Shown: one piece after another, positions 7,072 to 15,581 of the stretch
Layout of the letters: each line of letters opens with the position of its first letter
How positions within the stretch are numbered: position 1 is the stretch's first letter
Source of the DNA: an uncultured Dysgonomonas sp.
GTDB lineage: Bacteria; Bacteroidota; Bacteroidia; Bacteroidales; Dysgonomonadaceae
DNA length: 15,664 bases
Direction of reading: 5' to 3'
Assembly (NCBI GenBank): GCA_937875275.1
Contig: CALNCC010000137.1
Coordinates: forward strand, 1-15,664
Made by a program: the position numbers and the translations under genes
Notes under the pieces: model-generated
Told to the model about the DNA's origin: nothing
Seen by the model: only the letters and a program-made list of their open reading frames with translations
Databases searched by the model: none

Positions 7072-8811
7072 ATGAAAAATATACTATCAGCTTCTTTACT
7101 AACCATTCTACTATCGGTCTCCACTACCGTTTTTTCTCAAGAGAAACAGTCTGTCGGCATCGACGAAAAGAATAAAAATCAGCAACGCTATTTCGATATA
7201 AATAAGAATATAGATATATACTCGAACGTATTGAGAGAATTAGACTTATTCTATGTAGACTCGTTAAATCTGACTAAGACTGCTCGTGTAGGTATAGATA
7301 ATATGCTGAAAAGCCTCGATCCATACACCGAATACTACAACGAGGACGACATGAAAGATTTTACGATCATGACTACCGGAGAATATGCCGGTGTGGGCGC
7401 AAGTATAGCATACAAAGACAGTATGATAACAATTACCGATTTGTTTGAAGGAATGCCGGCAGACAAAGCCGGGCTGAAAATTGGTGATGCTATATTGTCA
7501 ATAGACGGACAAGACATGACTGTCTGCGAAAAAGAAGAAGGGCAAGTATACGGACAAGCGCTTAGCCGTTTTGTAAGTACATCGCTGAAAGGGCAACCGG
7601 GAAGTGTGATTGCGATAAAGGTGCAACGCCCGGGCGAGAAAAAACCATTGGAATATAAGGTAACAAGAGAAAAAATAGTGATGGAGGCCGTTCCCTATTA
7701 CGGATTGGTAGCCTCTAACGTCGGATACATAGCACTAAGTACTTTTACCGATAAAAGCGCATCGGAAGTCAAAATAGCACTACAAGAACTGGAAACACAA
7801 GGCATAACCTCTCTTGTGCTCGATCTACGCCAAAATGGAGGAGGTATTTTGGAACAAGCGATACAAATTGTCAACCTTTTTGTACCACGAGGCAAAGAGG
7901 TATTGTCGACCAAAGGTAAGATCAAACAATGGGACAGAATATATCGCACCACACTCGATGCCATAGATGCCGACATTCCACTTGTTGTGCTTGTAGACAG
8001 AGGTTCGGCCTCGGCTTCCGAGATTGTAGCCGGTGCTCTTCAGGATATGGACAGAGCCGTGCTTGTAGGAGAGCGAACATTTGGGAAAGGATTGGTGCAA
8101 GCGACAAGAGAAATTCCGTATGGAGGAAGCCTTAAGGTTACAATGTCGAAATATTATATCCCGAGCGGACGTTGCGTACAGGCAATAGACTATTCGCATC
8201 GCAATTCGGACGGAAGCGTCGGTCGGATACCCGACAGTCTCACTACCGTTTTCCGCACGGCAGCCGGTCGCCCGGTGAGAGACGGAGGTGGGGTTTCACC
8301 CGATATAGCATTGGAGGATGAGAAATTAGTTTCTATATCGCTCTATATGGAAAATCAGTATATTATCTTCGATTGGGTTACCAAATGGATGGAAAATCGA
8401 AAAACGATAGGAGAACCTAATAAATTCACGATCTCGGATGCTGACTATGAAGATTTCAAGACATTTGTGAAATCGAAGGACTTTAAATATGATATGCTTA
8501 GCGATAAGAATCTGAAATCGCTGAAAGAAATAATGGAGTTTGAAGGCTACTTAGACACTGCCTCCGAAGAGATAAAAGCTCTTGAGGCTAAGCTTGTTCC
8601 CGATCTGAATAGAGATTTGGATACATTCAAGGAAAACATAATGAAACACATCAATAGTGAAATAGTAAAGAGATATTATTATAAAAAAGGAGAATACGCA
8701 TATACACTCACTATCGACAATGGTGTAGAGAAAGCTGTAGAAGTTCTTAACGATCAGAACAGATATAACAAAATATTGTCTGCTCCGCAACAGGAAGATC
8801 AGCCGAACTAA
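7072..8811 (+). CDS. Exported S41-family C-terminal-processing peptidase (CtpA/Prc type)
   Basis: This is a periplasmic serine protease expected to trim or degrade envelope proteins from their C-termini. Residues 1-22 are a Sec signal peptide with cleavage likely after VFS. The S41 N-terminal region (about 45-100) includes LDPYTEYY. A PDZ domain (about 105-200) contains GVGASIAYKD and PADKAGLKIGDAILSIDG. The catalytic core shows GSASASEIVAGALQD with nucleophile Ser314 and GERTFGKGLVQ with general-base Lys339, at the same 25-residue spacing as E. coli Prc. The C-terminal part (about 415-579) is charged and helical. The length of 579 is usual for Bacteroidota members. No consensus promoter is clear in 6928-7071; TTCCTTTG at 7034-7041 is the nearest -7 match. 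DUF4290 follows after 51 bases with its own promoter candidate. Confidence 0.95.
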   Translation: MKNILSASLLTILLSVSTTVFSQEKQSVGIDEKNKNQQRYFDINKNIDIYSNVLRELDLFYVDSLNLTKTARVGIDNMLKSLDPYTEYYNEDDMKDFTIMTTGEYAGVGASIAYKDSMITITDLFEGMPADKAGLKIGDAILSIDGQDMTVCEKEEGQVYGQALSRFVSTSLKGQPGSVIAIKVQRPGEKKPLEYKVTREKIVMEAVPYYGLVASNVGYIALSTFTDKSASEVKIALQELETQGITSLVLDLRQNGGGILEQAIQIVNLFVPRGKEVLSTKGKIKQWDRIYRTTLDAIDADIPLVVLVDRGSASASEIVAGALQDMDRAVLVGERTFGKGLVQATREIPYGGSLKVTMSKYYIPSGRCVQAIDYSHRNSDGSVGRIPDSLTTVFRTAAGRPVRDGGGVSPDIALEDEKLVSISLYMENQYIIFDWVTKWMENRKTIGEPNKFTISDADYEDFKTFVKSKDFKYDMLSDKNLKSLKEIMEFEGYLDTASEEIKALEAKLVPDLNRDLDTFKENIMKHINSEIVKRYYYKKGEYAYTLTIDNGVEKAVEVLNDQNRYNKILSAPQQEDQPN

Positions 8812-8824
8812 GAGAAATAATAAT

Positions 8825-8832
8825 TACCTTTG
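8825..8832 (+). promoter_or_regulatory. -7 box upstream of DUF4290
   Basis: TACCTTTG, followed by CA, is a strong TAnnTTTG match 31 bases before the ATG at 8863. No -33 element lies at the expected distance, since that position falls in the end of the peptidase gene. DUF4290 and rimM may start here or be read through from the peptidase gene. Confidence 0.5.
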
Positions 8833-8862
8833 CAATAAAAATTTGTAACATTGGAATATATA

Positions 8863-9450
8863 ATGGAATATAATACGCAGTTGAAAAAACTGACACTGCC
8901 CGAATACGGGAGAAATATTCAGAACATGGTTGACTATTGTATCACAATCGAAGGGCGTGAAGAGCGCAGACGTTGTGCTAATTCAATTATAAATATAATG
9001 GGAAATATGTTCCCTCACCTGCGCGATGTAAATGACTTCAAGCACATCCTGTGGGATCATTTAGCCATAATGTCTGACTATCAATTAGACATCGACTACC
9101 CGTACGTAATCATCGAGAAAGAACAATTGAACGCTAAACCTCCCCGCATGGGATATAGCCGTCCGGATATGCGTTACAGACATTACGGAAAGAACTTAGA
9201 GAAGATAATAAAATTAGCCGCAGATACAGAGAATCCTCAAGAGCGCGAGCAACTGATTGCAATGGTTGCGACCCATATGAAGAAGTCTTATATTCAGTGG
9301 AACAAGGATGTTGATGATCGTAAAATATTTGTAGACCTATACGAGCTATCGGAAGGAAGAATAGATATTCGAAATTCGGACATTAGGCTTCCTGACTCTA
9401 AAGACTTTATCAACAACCAGCGCAGTAAACAGCAAAAGAAAAAAAAATAA
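8863..9450 (+). CDS. DUF4290 domain-containing protein
   Basis: The protein begins MEYNTQLKKLTLPEYGRNIQNMVDYC, the characteristic opening of the Bacteroidota-specific DUF4290 family. A TTG 12 bases upstream (8851) is in frame but the ATG at 8863 gives the family N-terminus. The 195-residue product is soluble and mostly helical, with no signal peptide. It has many Arg and Asp residues and ends in a lysine-rich tail (QRSKQQKKKK), encoded by an A-rich tract at about 9431-9447 where length variation could occur. The function of the family is unknown to me. It lies 19 bases upstream of rimM, so the two are probably co-transcribed. From memory, murA usually lies between these genes in Bacteroidales, and it is absent here. 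Confidence 0.9.
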   Translation: MEYNTQLKKLTLPEYGRNIQNMVDYCITIEGREERRRCANSIINIMGNMFPHLRDVNDFKHILWDHLAIMSDYQLDIDYPYVIIEKEQLNAKPPRMGYSRPDMRYRHYGKNLEKIIKLAADTENPQEREQLIAMVATHMKKSYIQWNKDVDDRKIFVDLYELSEGRIDIRNSDIRLPDSKDFINNQRSKQQKKKK

Positions 9451-9469
9451 TACATTTTCAGCATACATC

Positions 9470-9988
9470 ATGATTCACGAAACGGATATCTTCAAAATAG
9501 GTAAGTTCATCAAACCCCACGGCTTGAAAGGTGAGGTTGCGACTGTTTTTGATACTGATGTATTATTCTGTTCCGACACGGAATATATCATCTGCAACAT
9601 AGATGGTATATTCGTTCCATTCTTTATCGAAAATGTCCGCTCTAAAAACAACCTGAATGCAATCATTAGTCTGAAGGACATTGACTCGGAAGAAAAAGCA
9701 CAGCGATTCTCCGGGTTAGAAATATTTATTCCATATCACTTCGTAGAGGAAGCCGAGAAAGAAGGTCAATATGGTTGGAACTTTTTTATAGGATTCGAGG
9801 TTTTTGACAAGAATCATGGTCGTTTAGGCATAGTAGAAGCTGTGGACGACAGCACAATAAATACACTCTTTATTGTCTGCGACGAGGCTGAAGAATATTT
9901 GATCCCCGCAGTAGAGGAATTTATTGTGAAGATAGACACAGATCAAAAAATCGTGGAGCTCGAAATTCCGGAAGGACTCATCGAATAG
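9470..9988 (+). CDS. rimM: Ribosome maturation factor RimM
   Basis: RimM binds ribosomal protein S19 and helps fold the 3' domain of 16S rRNA during 30S subunit assembly. The N-terminal beta-barrel opens with IFKIGKFIKPHGLKGEV (residues 7-23), the hallmark of the family. The C-terminal PRC-barrel (about 98-172) includes FIGFEVFD, GRLGIVEAVDD and YLIPAVEEFIVKID. The length of 172 residues matches the usual size of about 170-185. The ATG at 9470 places the family motif correctly. It follows DUF4290 closely, while proB begins 81 bases downstream with a separate -7 box. The usual bacterial partners (rpsP, trmD, rplS) are not here. Confidence 0.95.
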   Translation: MIHETDIFKIGKFIKPHGLKGEVATVFDTDVLFCSDTEYIICNIDGIFVPFFIENVRSKNNLNAIISLKDIDSEEKAQRFSGLEIFIPYHFVEEAEKEGQYGWNFFIGFEVFDKNHGRLGIVEAVDDSTINTLFIVCDEAEEYLIPAVEEFIVKIDTDQKIVELEIPEGLIE

Positions 9989-10039
9989 ATTGCATTTTCG
10001 GGCAATCGTCAGACCATATTATCATATAGGAAAAAATCG

Positions 10040-10047
10040 TAAATTTG
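10040..10047 (+). promoter_or_regulatory. -7 box upstream of proB
   Basis: TAAATTTG is a perfect TAnnTTTG match 22 bases before the proB ATG. No convincing -33 TTTG lies 19-21 bases upstream. A 6-bp hairpin (GATTGC 9988-9993 with GCAATC 10002-10007) lies between rimM and this box but has no T run. Confidence 0.5.
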
Positions 10048-10069
10048 TTTCTATCATTAACATTTTTGT

Positions 10070-11152
10070 ATGAAAGAAAGAATAGCCGTTAAGATTGGCA
10101 GTAACGTACTTACCCGCAAGGATGGTATGTTAGACGTAACACAGATGTCGGCATTGGTCGACCAGATAGCCGAGTTACATAAAAACGGATATGAGATAAT
10201 CGTTATCTCATCGGGAGCTGTTGCGGCAGGGAAAACAGAACTAAAAATAAAGGAAGGTAAGCTCGATCGTATATCATCTCGTCAGCTATATGCAACCATC
10301 GGACAGGCCAAACTGATAAACCGCTACTATGACTTGTTTCATCAGCACAAGATTGTTTGTGGGCAGGTATTAGCTACTAAAGAAGATTTTTCTACTCGCC
10401 GCCATTATCTCAATCAGAGAAACTGTATGGAAATAATGATTGACAATATGGTGATCCCCATAGTGAACGAAAATGACGCGGTATCCATAAACGAATTGAT
10501 GTTTACGGATAATGATGAATTGTCGGGATTGGTGGCAGCCATGATGGATTGCACCAAGCTAATCATCTTGAGTAATATAAACGGATTATATAATGGCGAT
10601 CCAAGCGATTCGGTATCAACTGTTATACGAGAGATTCACCCCGATGACAAACCGATAACCAATATTATTCAAAAAAAGAAATCATCGGCAGGCAGAGGGG
10701 GGATGCAAACAAAATATAATATCGCCCGAAAGGTTTCGGAAGAAGGCATTGAAGTGATAATAGCCAACGGTCGCACACCGGGTATGTTACTATCTTTAGC
10801 AACTGACGAAGATGTTGTTTGCACACGTTTTCTTGCGGCTCAGAGGGAGATCTCAAGTATAAAAAAATGGATTGCCCACTCTGACGGATATGCCAAAGGT
10901 GAAATATATATTAACGCCGGTGCTAAAGAGGTGCTTCTCTCTAACAACGCGACAAGTCTCCTACCCGTAGGAGTTGTTTCCGTAAAAGGAGACTTTGAGG
11001 CAGACGACATTGTGAAAATAATAGATGATGAAACCGGGCTACAAATTGCTATCGGGAAAACAGCATATAGCAGCAAACAAGCTGCCGATGCTATCGGGAA
11101 AAATAACAAAAAACCTATAATACATTGCGATTACTTATACATAGAAAAATAG
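10070..11152 (+). CDS. proB: Glutamate 5-kinase (ProB)
   Basis: ProB phosphorylates glutamate to gamma-glutamyl phosphate, the first and feedback-controlled step of proline synthesis. The amino-acid kinase domain (about 1-255) shows IAVKIGSNVLTR at 5-16, IVISSGAVAAGK at 44-55, VIPIVNENDAVS at 128-139, FTDNDELSGLVAAM at 145-158, LSNINGLYNGDP at 167-178 and RGGMQTK at 209-215. A C-terminal PUA domain spans about 268-350. The 360 residues compare with 367 in E. coli, so the two-domain form is complete. The ATG at 10070 gives the expected N-terminus. proA follows after 10 bases, so the two form an operon. ProC is not in the window. Confidence 0.97.
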   Translation: MKERIAVKIGSNVLTRKDGMLDVTQMSALVDQIAELHKNGYEIIVISSGAVAAGKTELKIKEGKLDRISSRQLYATIGQAKLINRYYDLFHQHKIVCGQVLATKEDFSTRRHYLNQRNCMEIMIDNMVIPIVNENDAVSINELMFTDNDELSGLVAAMMDCTKLIILSNINGLYNGDPSDSVSTVIREIHPDDKPITNIIQKKKSSAGRGGMQTKYNIARKVSEEGIEVIIANGRTPGMLLSLATDEDVVCTRFLAAQREISSIKKWIAHSDGYAKGEIYINAGAKEVLLSNNATSLLPVGVVSVKGDFEADDIVKIIDDETGLQIAIGKTAYSSKQAADAIGKNNKKPIIHCDYLYIEK

Positions 11153-11162
11153 CAGTACCAAA

Positions 11163-12413
11163 ATGGACGATGATAATCTGAAAACATTTCAATTAGTTGC
11201 AGCAACGACAAAACGACTACTATCTCTCAGCGACAGCGAGATAAATCATATACTTGAATGTATAGCAAAGGAAACAGAATCTAAAATGTATCACATCATG
11301 TCTGAGAATCAGAAAGACCTGGATGTGATGGATAAGAATGATCCTAAATACGATCGCTTGATGCTTACCGAAGAACGTATCAGAGGCATTGTAAAAGACA
11401 TAAAGAATGTAGCTAGCCTACCCTCTCCTCTCGGTCGTGTGCTGATGGAAAAGACTTTAGATAATGGATTGAATTTGAGAAAAATCTCAGTTCCATTTGG
11501 TGTTATCGGAATTATATTTGAGTCTCGCCCAAATGTTTGTTTCGACGTATTTTCTCTTTGTTTCAAAACAGGAAATGCCTGCATACTAAAAGGAGGCTCT
11601 GATGCTCGATTTTCGAATGCCGCTATTGTCGATATCATCCGCAATGTATTAGACGAAAATGGTATAAACCCAAACGTATGTGTCTTGCTACCAAACGATA
11701 GAGAAGCAACGAACGAACTGCTCAAAGCAAGAGACTATGTAGACCTAATAATTCCGAGAGGCGGAAAAAATCTGATCAATTTTGTTCGCGAAAACTCACT
11801 CGTACCGGTCATAGAAACTGGTGCCGGTGTTTGCCACACTTATTTTCACAAAGATGGAGATTCGGAAAAAGGGAAGAATATTATCACTAATGCCAAGACT
11901 CGCCGCGTAAGTGTTTGTAATGCATTGGATTGCTTAATCATAGACAAAGAGCGATTGTCCGATTTGCCTTTTCTATGCAAAGACCTTGCTTCACATAAAG
12001 TTACTATATATGCCGATACGGCTGCATACTCAGCTTTGGATGGGAAATATGATGCCACGTTAAAAATTGCTGATGAGGACTGTTTCGGCTTAGAGTTTTT
12101 GGATTATAAAATGGCTGTAAAAACGGTTTCAGACATAGACGATGCCATAGTTCACATATCACGTTATGGATCGAAACATAGCGAAGCCATTATTAGTGAG
12201 AATCGCGAGGCCATACAGAAATTTGAAAAATATATTGATGCTGCATGTGTTTATGCTAACGCTTCGACTGCATTCACTGATGGAGCACAATTTGGTTTAG
12301 GAGCAGAAATAGGCATCAGCACTCAGAAAATGCATGCCCGTGGACCGATGGCTTTGGAAGAGATATGTACATATAAATGGATTGTTGAAGGAAACGGACA
12401 AGTACGATCATGA
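11163..12413 (+). CDS. proA: Gamma-glutamyl phosphate reductase (ProA)
   Basis: ProA reduces gamma-glutamyl phosphate with NADPH to glutamate-5-semialdehyde, the second step of proline synthesis. It is an aldehyde-dehydrogenase-fold protein. Visible landmarks are KISVPFGVIGIIFESRPNV around 107-125, ILKGGSDA at 141-148, LIIPRGGKNLINFV around 195-208, and RVSVCNALDCLI, whose Cys252 is the expected nucleophile. The final segment has the STAFTDGAQFGLGAEIGISTQKMHARGPMAL block typical of ProA. The length of 416 equals the family norm. It starts 10 bases after proB, which supports co-transcription and substrate channelling of the unstable phosphate intermediate. No terminator is evident downstream. 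Confidence 0.97.
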   Translation: MDDDNLKTFQLVAATTKRLLSLSDSEINHILECIAKETESKMYHIMSENQKDLDVMDKNDPKYDRLMLTEERIRGIVKDIKNVASLPSPLGRVLMEKTLDNGLNLRKISVPFGVIGIIFESRPNVCFDVFSLCFKTGNACILKGGSDARFSNAAIVDIIRNVLDENGINPNVCVLLPNDREATNELLKARDYVDLIIPRGGKNLINFVRENSLVPVIETGAGVCHTYFHKDGDSEKGKNIITNAKTRRVSVCNALDCLIIDKERLSDLPFLCKDLASHKVTIYADTAAYSALDGKYDATLKIADEDCFGLEFLDYKMAVKTVSDIDDAIVHISRYGSKHSEAIISENREAIQKFEKYIDAACVYANASTAFTDGAQFGLGAEIGISTQKMHARGPMALEEICTYKWIVEGNGQVRS

Positions 12414-12426
12414 GAAAGAAGCAGAA

Positions 12427-12463
12427 AACTGGCAATGATATACTATTTACTGTAACTGGCAAT
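12427..12463 (+). repeat. Short direct repeat downstream of proA
   Basis: AACTGGCAAT occurs at 12427-12436 and again at 12454-12463, 27 bases apart start to start. It lies in the spacer between proA and the transposase remnant. The second copy is preceded by TGT and may mark the left end of the decayed insertion sequence, but I cannot confirm a terminal repeat. Confidence 0.4.
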
Positions 12464-12544
12464 CTCAATGGATTTACCAATTAGAGTTCCGAACTTTACC
12501 CGCACAAAAAGTTAAGTTAAAATTAAAATCGTAACTTTAAAAAG

Positions 12545-12652
12545 ATGGAAATACACAGACGTTACGATCATTCGTTCAAGGAGCGAGCGGTTCAGTTGAG
12601 TTACGAACGTTGCAACATAAAAAAAATATGGCAGAGGGAAAAAATATATTGA
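12545..12652 (+). pseudogene. Remnant of an IS3-type transposase OrfA N-terminus
   Basis: A 35-codon frame opens with ATG and reads MEIHRRYDHSFKERAVQLSY then ERCNIKK. This resembles the start of the IS3/IS911-type OrfA helix-turn-helix protein (the RKYDxxFKxxAVxLSYER pattern) before similarity stops at about codon 27 (near 12625), inside an A8 run. The remaining codons read into uvrA in another frame and end at the TGA at 12650-12652. No OrfB and no right end follow; intact uvrA begins immediately. It is therefore a truncated insertion-sequence fragment. Its upstream flank (about 12451-12544) may be the old left end of the element and may now supply uvrA expression. The call rests on about 20 residues, so confidence is moderate. 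Confidence 0.6.
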
Positions 12653-15420
12653 TCAAGGGTGCGAGAGTAAATAATCTTAAGAATATAGATGTTGAAATTC
12701 CACTCAATAAGTTTGTCGTTATTACAGGACTTTCCGGTTCGGGGAAGTCGTCATTAGCATTCGACACACTATATGCCGAAGGACAGAGGCGGTATGTAGA
12801 GAGCCTGTCGGCTTATGCCCGACAGTTTCTGGGCAGAATGAATAAGCCAGAGACAGACTACATCAAGGGCATTCCTCCGGCAATTGCTATCGAGCAGCGT
12901 GTTAGTGCACGTAATCCCAGATCGACAGTCGGAACATCAACCGAAGTATACGAGTATCTTCGACTCTTGTTTGCCCGCATAGGAAAAACAATCTCTCCTG
13001 TATCGGGGCAAGAGGTAAAGAAACATCAGGTGAGTGATATTGTCAGCAAAATGACGTCCTATCCCGAAGGTACACGAACAGCAATCCTTGTAAACATCAT
13101 AAAAAGAGAAAATAGAACTCTTGAAGAACAATTAGATATATTGCTGAAAGAGGGTTTTTCGAGAGTCGAAATTGACGGTAGATTTGAGCGAATCGATGAT
13201 TTTCTGAAGTCGAAACAAAATACATCGAAGAATGAAATTTATCTGCTTGTCGATCGTTTAACATGCGATCGCGATGCTGCCAATATCAGCAGATTTTCAG
13301 AATCTATAGAAACTGCTTTCTTCGAGGGAGAAGGAGAATGTATCATTCGTTTCTACCCTGAAAAGGGCGAAATAGAATCATTTACTTTTTCCAAACATTT
13401 CGAAGCAGATGGTATCACTTTCGAAGAGCCAAACGAACTGATGTTTAGCTTCAACAGCCCAGTAGGCGCATGTTCTGTATGCGAGGGGTTCGGCAGAGTA
13501 ATGGGTATAGATGAAGATCTTGTGATACCAAATAAGAATTTTTCGATATACGAAGACGCAGTCATGTGCTGGCGTGGCGATAAGATGAGTGAATGGAAAA
13601 CAGAGTTTATCAGAGCCTCTCATCTTCACAATTTTCCTATCCATAGACCATATTTTGAGTTGACAGACTGCGAAAAAGACTTGCTGTGGAATGGTGCAGA
13701 TGGTCTGCATGGCATTAATGACTTCTTCAAAATGATTGAAGAAAATCAATACAAGATACAATATCGTGTTATGCTTGCCCGATATAGAGGCAAGACAGCC
13801 TGCCCTTCGTGCAAAGGTGCCCGCCTGAAACCGCAGGCTCTTTATATTAAGATCGGAGGAAAATCAATTGCTGACTTAGTTTTAATGCCTATTACCGAGC
13901 TGAGAGTATTCTTCGAGGATCTCAAACTAAATGAAACGGAGCAGGCCATCGCAAAACGTCTTTTAATCGATATAAATAATCGTATCAATTATCTGATAAA
14001 CGTCGGACTTGGATATCTTACCCTCAACCGATTATCGAATACCTTGTCGGGAGGAGAAAGCCAACGCATCAACCTCGCTACATCTCTCGGTAGCAGCCTC
14101 GTGGGATCGCTATATATATTAGACGAACCGAGCATCGGATTGCATTCAAGAGATACTGATCTGCTCATCAATGTCCTTCGTGAACTGACAAACTTAGGCA
14201 ATACGGTAGTTGTTGTAGAACATGATGAAGAAATAATCAGAGCCGCCGACTATATTATCGACATAGGCCCCAAAGCCGGGGTTTTCGGTGGAGAGGTTGT
14301 ATATCAGGGCGATATTGTTGGGTTGGAAAAAAACACAGATAGTTATACCGTAAAATATCTGAACGGTGAAGAGAAAATAGCTGTACCAACTCAACGTCGT
14401 AGGTGGAACAACTATCTCGAAGTGCATGGAGCAAGACAAAACAATCTGAAGAATGTCGATGTTAAATTTCCGCTGAATGTAATGACTGTTGTTACCGGTG
14501 TCAGTGGATCGGGTAAGTCATCGTTGGTTAGTGATGTCTTTCACACCGCCCTTGAGCATCATTACAAGGGTAAGGGGGAAAAGATTGTCCAATACAACGG
14601 TCTTGACGGTGATCTTAATCTGATTAAAGACATAGAGATGGTTGATCAGAACCCGATAGGAAGATCGTCTCGTTCCAATCCTGTTACATACATAAAGGCC
14701 TACGATGAGATTCGAAAATTATTTGCCGACCAGGCTTTAGCTAAACAGATGCATTACACGCCTGCTTTTTTCTCATTCAACATAGAAGGTGGTCGATGTG
14801 AAGAATGTGCCGGAGAAGGGAAAATAACTGTAGAAATGCAATTTATGGCTGATGTTATGCTCGAATGTGAAGCATGTAAAGGTCGCCGCTTCAAATCAGA
14901 CATATTAGAGGTTCAATATCAGGGAAAGAGTATATACGATGTTTTGGAAATGAGTATTGGTGAAGCAATAGACTTCTTCGGACAAGGCAAAGGGAGTTCA
15001 GAAAAGAAAATTATAAAACGCTTGAAACCATTGAAAGAGGTAGGTTTGGGGTATGTGAAATTGGGACAATCGTCCTCATCCCTTTCGGGTGGAGAGAATC
15101 AACGCGTGAAATTGGCGTTCCACTTAGTTGACGAGAAACCGCAACCGACCTTATTCATCTTCGACGAACCAACGACGGGATTACACTTTCACGATATAAA
15201 AACGCTGTTAGATGCATTCAATGCTTTGATCGATCGTGGACATACAGTTGTTATCATCGAACATAATATGGAGGTTATAAAATGTGCCGATTACATTATA
15301 GATATGGGTGTTGAAGGCGGAAAAGATGGAGGTTATGTAGTTTGTACCGGAACACCCGAACAAATTATAGAATGTGATAAATCTTATACTGGGCATTTCC
15401 TGAAAGAGAAGCTTGTGTAG
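12628..15420 (+). CDS. uvrA: Excinuclease ABC subunit A (UvrA)
   Basis: UvrA is the DNA-damage sensor of nucleotide excision repair, a dimeric ABC ATPase that loads UvrB. With the ATG at 12628 as residue 1, the first Walker A is GLSGSGKS with Lys40. The first ABC signature LSGGESQR starts near 473 and is followed by a Walker B with LDEPSIGLH. The second Walker A GVSGSGKS has Lys630, followed by LSGGENQR and FDEPTTGLH. The C-terminal zinc module is complete (Cys724, Cys727, Cys747, Cys750). The N-terminal zinc module keeps Cys282 and Cys285, but the first Cys pair is missing. CPSC at 392-395 is present. The 930 residues compare with 940 in E. coli. A TTG at 12610 is in frame but lies inside the transposase remnant, so the ATG is preferred. 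Bacteroidota can carry several UvrA paralogues, and this may be one of them. Confidence 0.95.
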   Translation: MAEGKNILIKGARVNNLKNIDVEIPLNKFVVITGLSGSGKSSLAFDTLYAEGQRRYVESLSAYARQFLGRMNKPETDYIKGIPPAIAIEQRVSARNPRSTVGTSTEVYEYLRLLFARIGKTISPVSGQEVKKHQVSDIVSKMTSYPEGTRTAILVNIIKRENRTLEEQLDILLKEGFSRVEIDGRFERIDDFLKSKQNTSKNEIYLLVDRLTCDRDAANISRFSESIETAFFEGEGECIIRFYPEKGEIESFTFSKHFEADGITFEEPNELMFSFNSPVGACSVCEGFGRVMGIDEDLVIPNKNFSIYEDAVMCWRGDKMSEWKTEFIRASHLHNFPIHRPYFELTDCEKDLLWNGADGLHGINDFFKMIEENQYKIQYRVMLARYRGKTACPSCKGARLKPQALYIKIGGKSIADLVLMPITELRVFFEDLKLNETEQAIAKRLLIDINNRINYLINVGLGYLTLNRLSNTLSGGESQRINLATSLGSSLVGSLYILDEPSIGLHSRDTDLLINVLRELTNLGNTVVVVEHDEEIIRAADYIIDIGPKAGVFGGEVVYQGDIVGLEKNTDSYTVKYLNGEEKIAVPTQRRRWNNYLEVHGARQNNLKNVDVKFPLNVMTVVTGVSGSGKSSLVSDVFHTALEHHYKGKGEKIVQYNGLDGDLNLIKDIEMVDQNPIGRSSRSNPVTYIKAYDEIRKLFADQALAKQMHYTPAFFSFNIEGGRCEECAGEGKITVEMQFMADVMLECEACKGRRFKSDILEVQYQGKSIYDVLEMSIGEAIDFFGQGKGSSEKKIIKRLKPLKEVGLGYVKLGQSSSSLSGGENQRVKLAFHLVDEKPQPTLFIFDEPTTGLHFHDIKTLLDAFNALIDRGHTVVIIEHNMEVIKCADYIIDMGVEGGKDGGYVVCTGTPEQIIECDKSYTGHFLKEKLV

Positions 15421-15540
15421 AATCTTCTCTTTATTTTTTCAGATAAAGTCCTCTTTAAAAATCAATATAAAGTTGAAGTGAGACTTCTTAGAATCAAACA
15501 CTTAATGCAAATGCGATTTATTGTGAAATAAAAAGTCCAT
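15421..15540. other. Spacer after uvrA
   Basis: No gene is seen. A small hairpin (GAAGT 15475-15479 with ACTTC 15483-15487) has a 3-base loop and no T run, so it is not a convincing terminator. Confidence 0.4.
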
Positions 15541-15547
15541 TTTTTGT

Positions 15548-15578
15548 TTTGTAGAAAGGTAAAAAACATATATATTTG
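15548..15578 (+). promoter_or_regulatory. Promoter of tRNA-Ser
   Basis: TTTG at 15548-15551, a 19-base spacer and TATATTTG at 15571-15578 give an exact match to the Bacteroidota TTTG-N19-TAnnTTTG promoter. Transcription would start near 15584, about 33 bases before the mature tRNA. Confidence 0.85.
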
Positions 15579-15581
15579 CAT

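Noticed and set aside
7825..8199. 124-codon antisense frame within the S41 peptidase
   Set aside because: It overlaps the catalytic core of the peptidase on the other strand and has no family resemblance.
9988..10007. 6-bp hairpin GATTGC / GCAATC after rimM
   Set aside because: It is short and has no T run; it is probably incidental.
11309..11725. 138-codon antisense frame within proA
   Set aside because: It lies wholly opposite a well-supported gene, shows no recognisable domain and is a codon-structure shadow.
12610..12627. TTG as an upstream start of uvrA, adding six residues
   Set aside because: The extra residues come from the transposase remnant and A run, whereas the ATG at 12628 gives the family N-terminus.
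13378..13761. 127-codon antisense frame within uvrA
   Set aside because: It is opposite conserved UvrA sequence with no motif or promoter.
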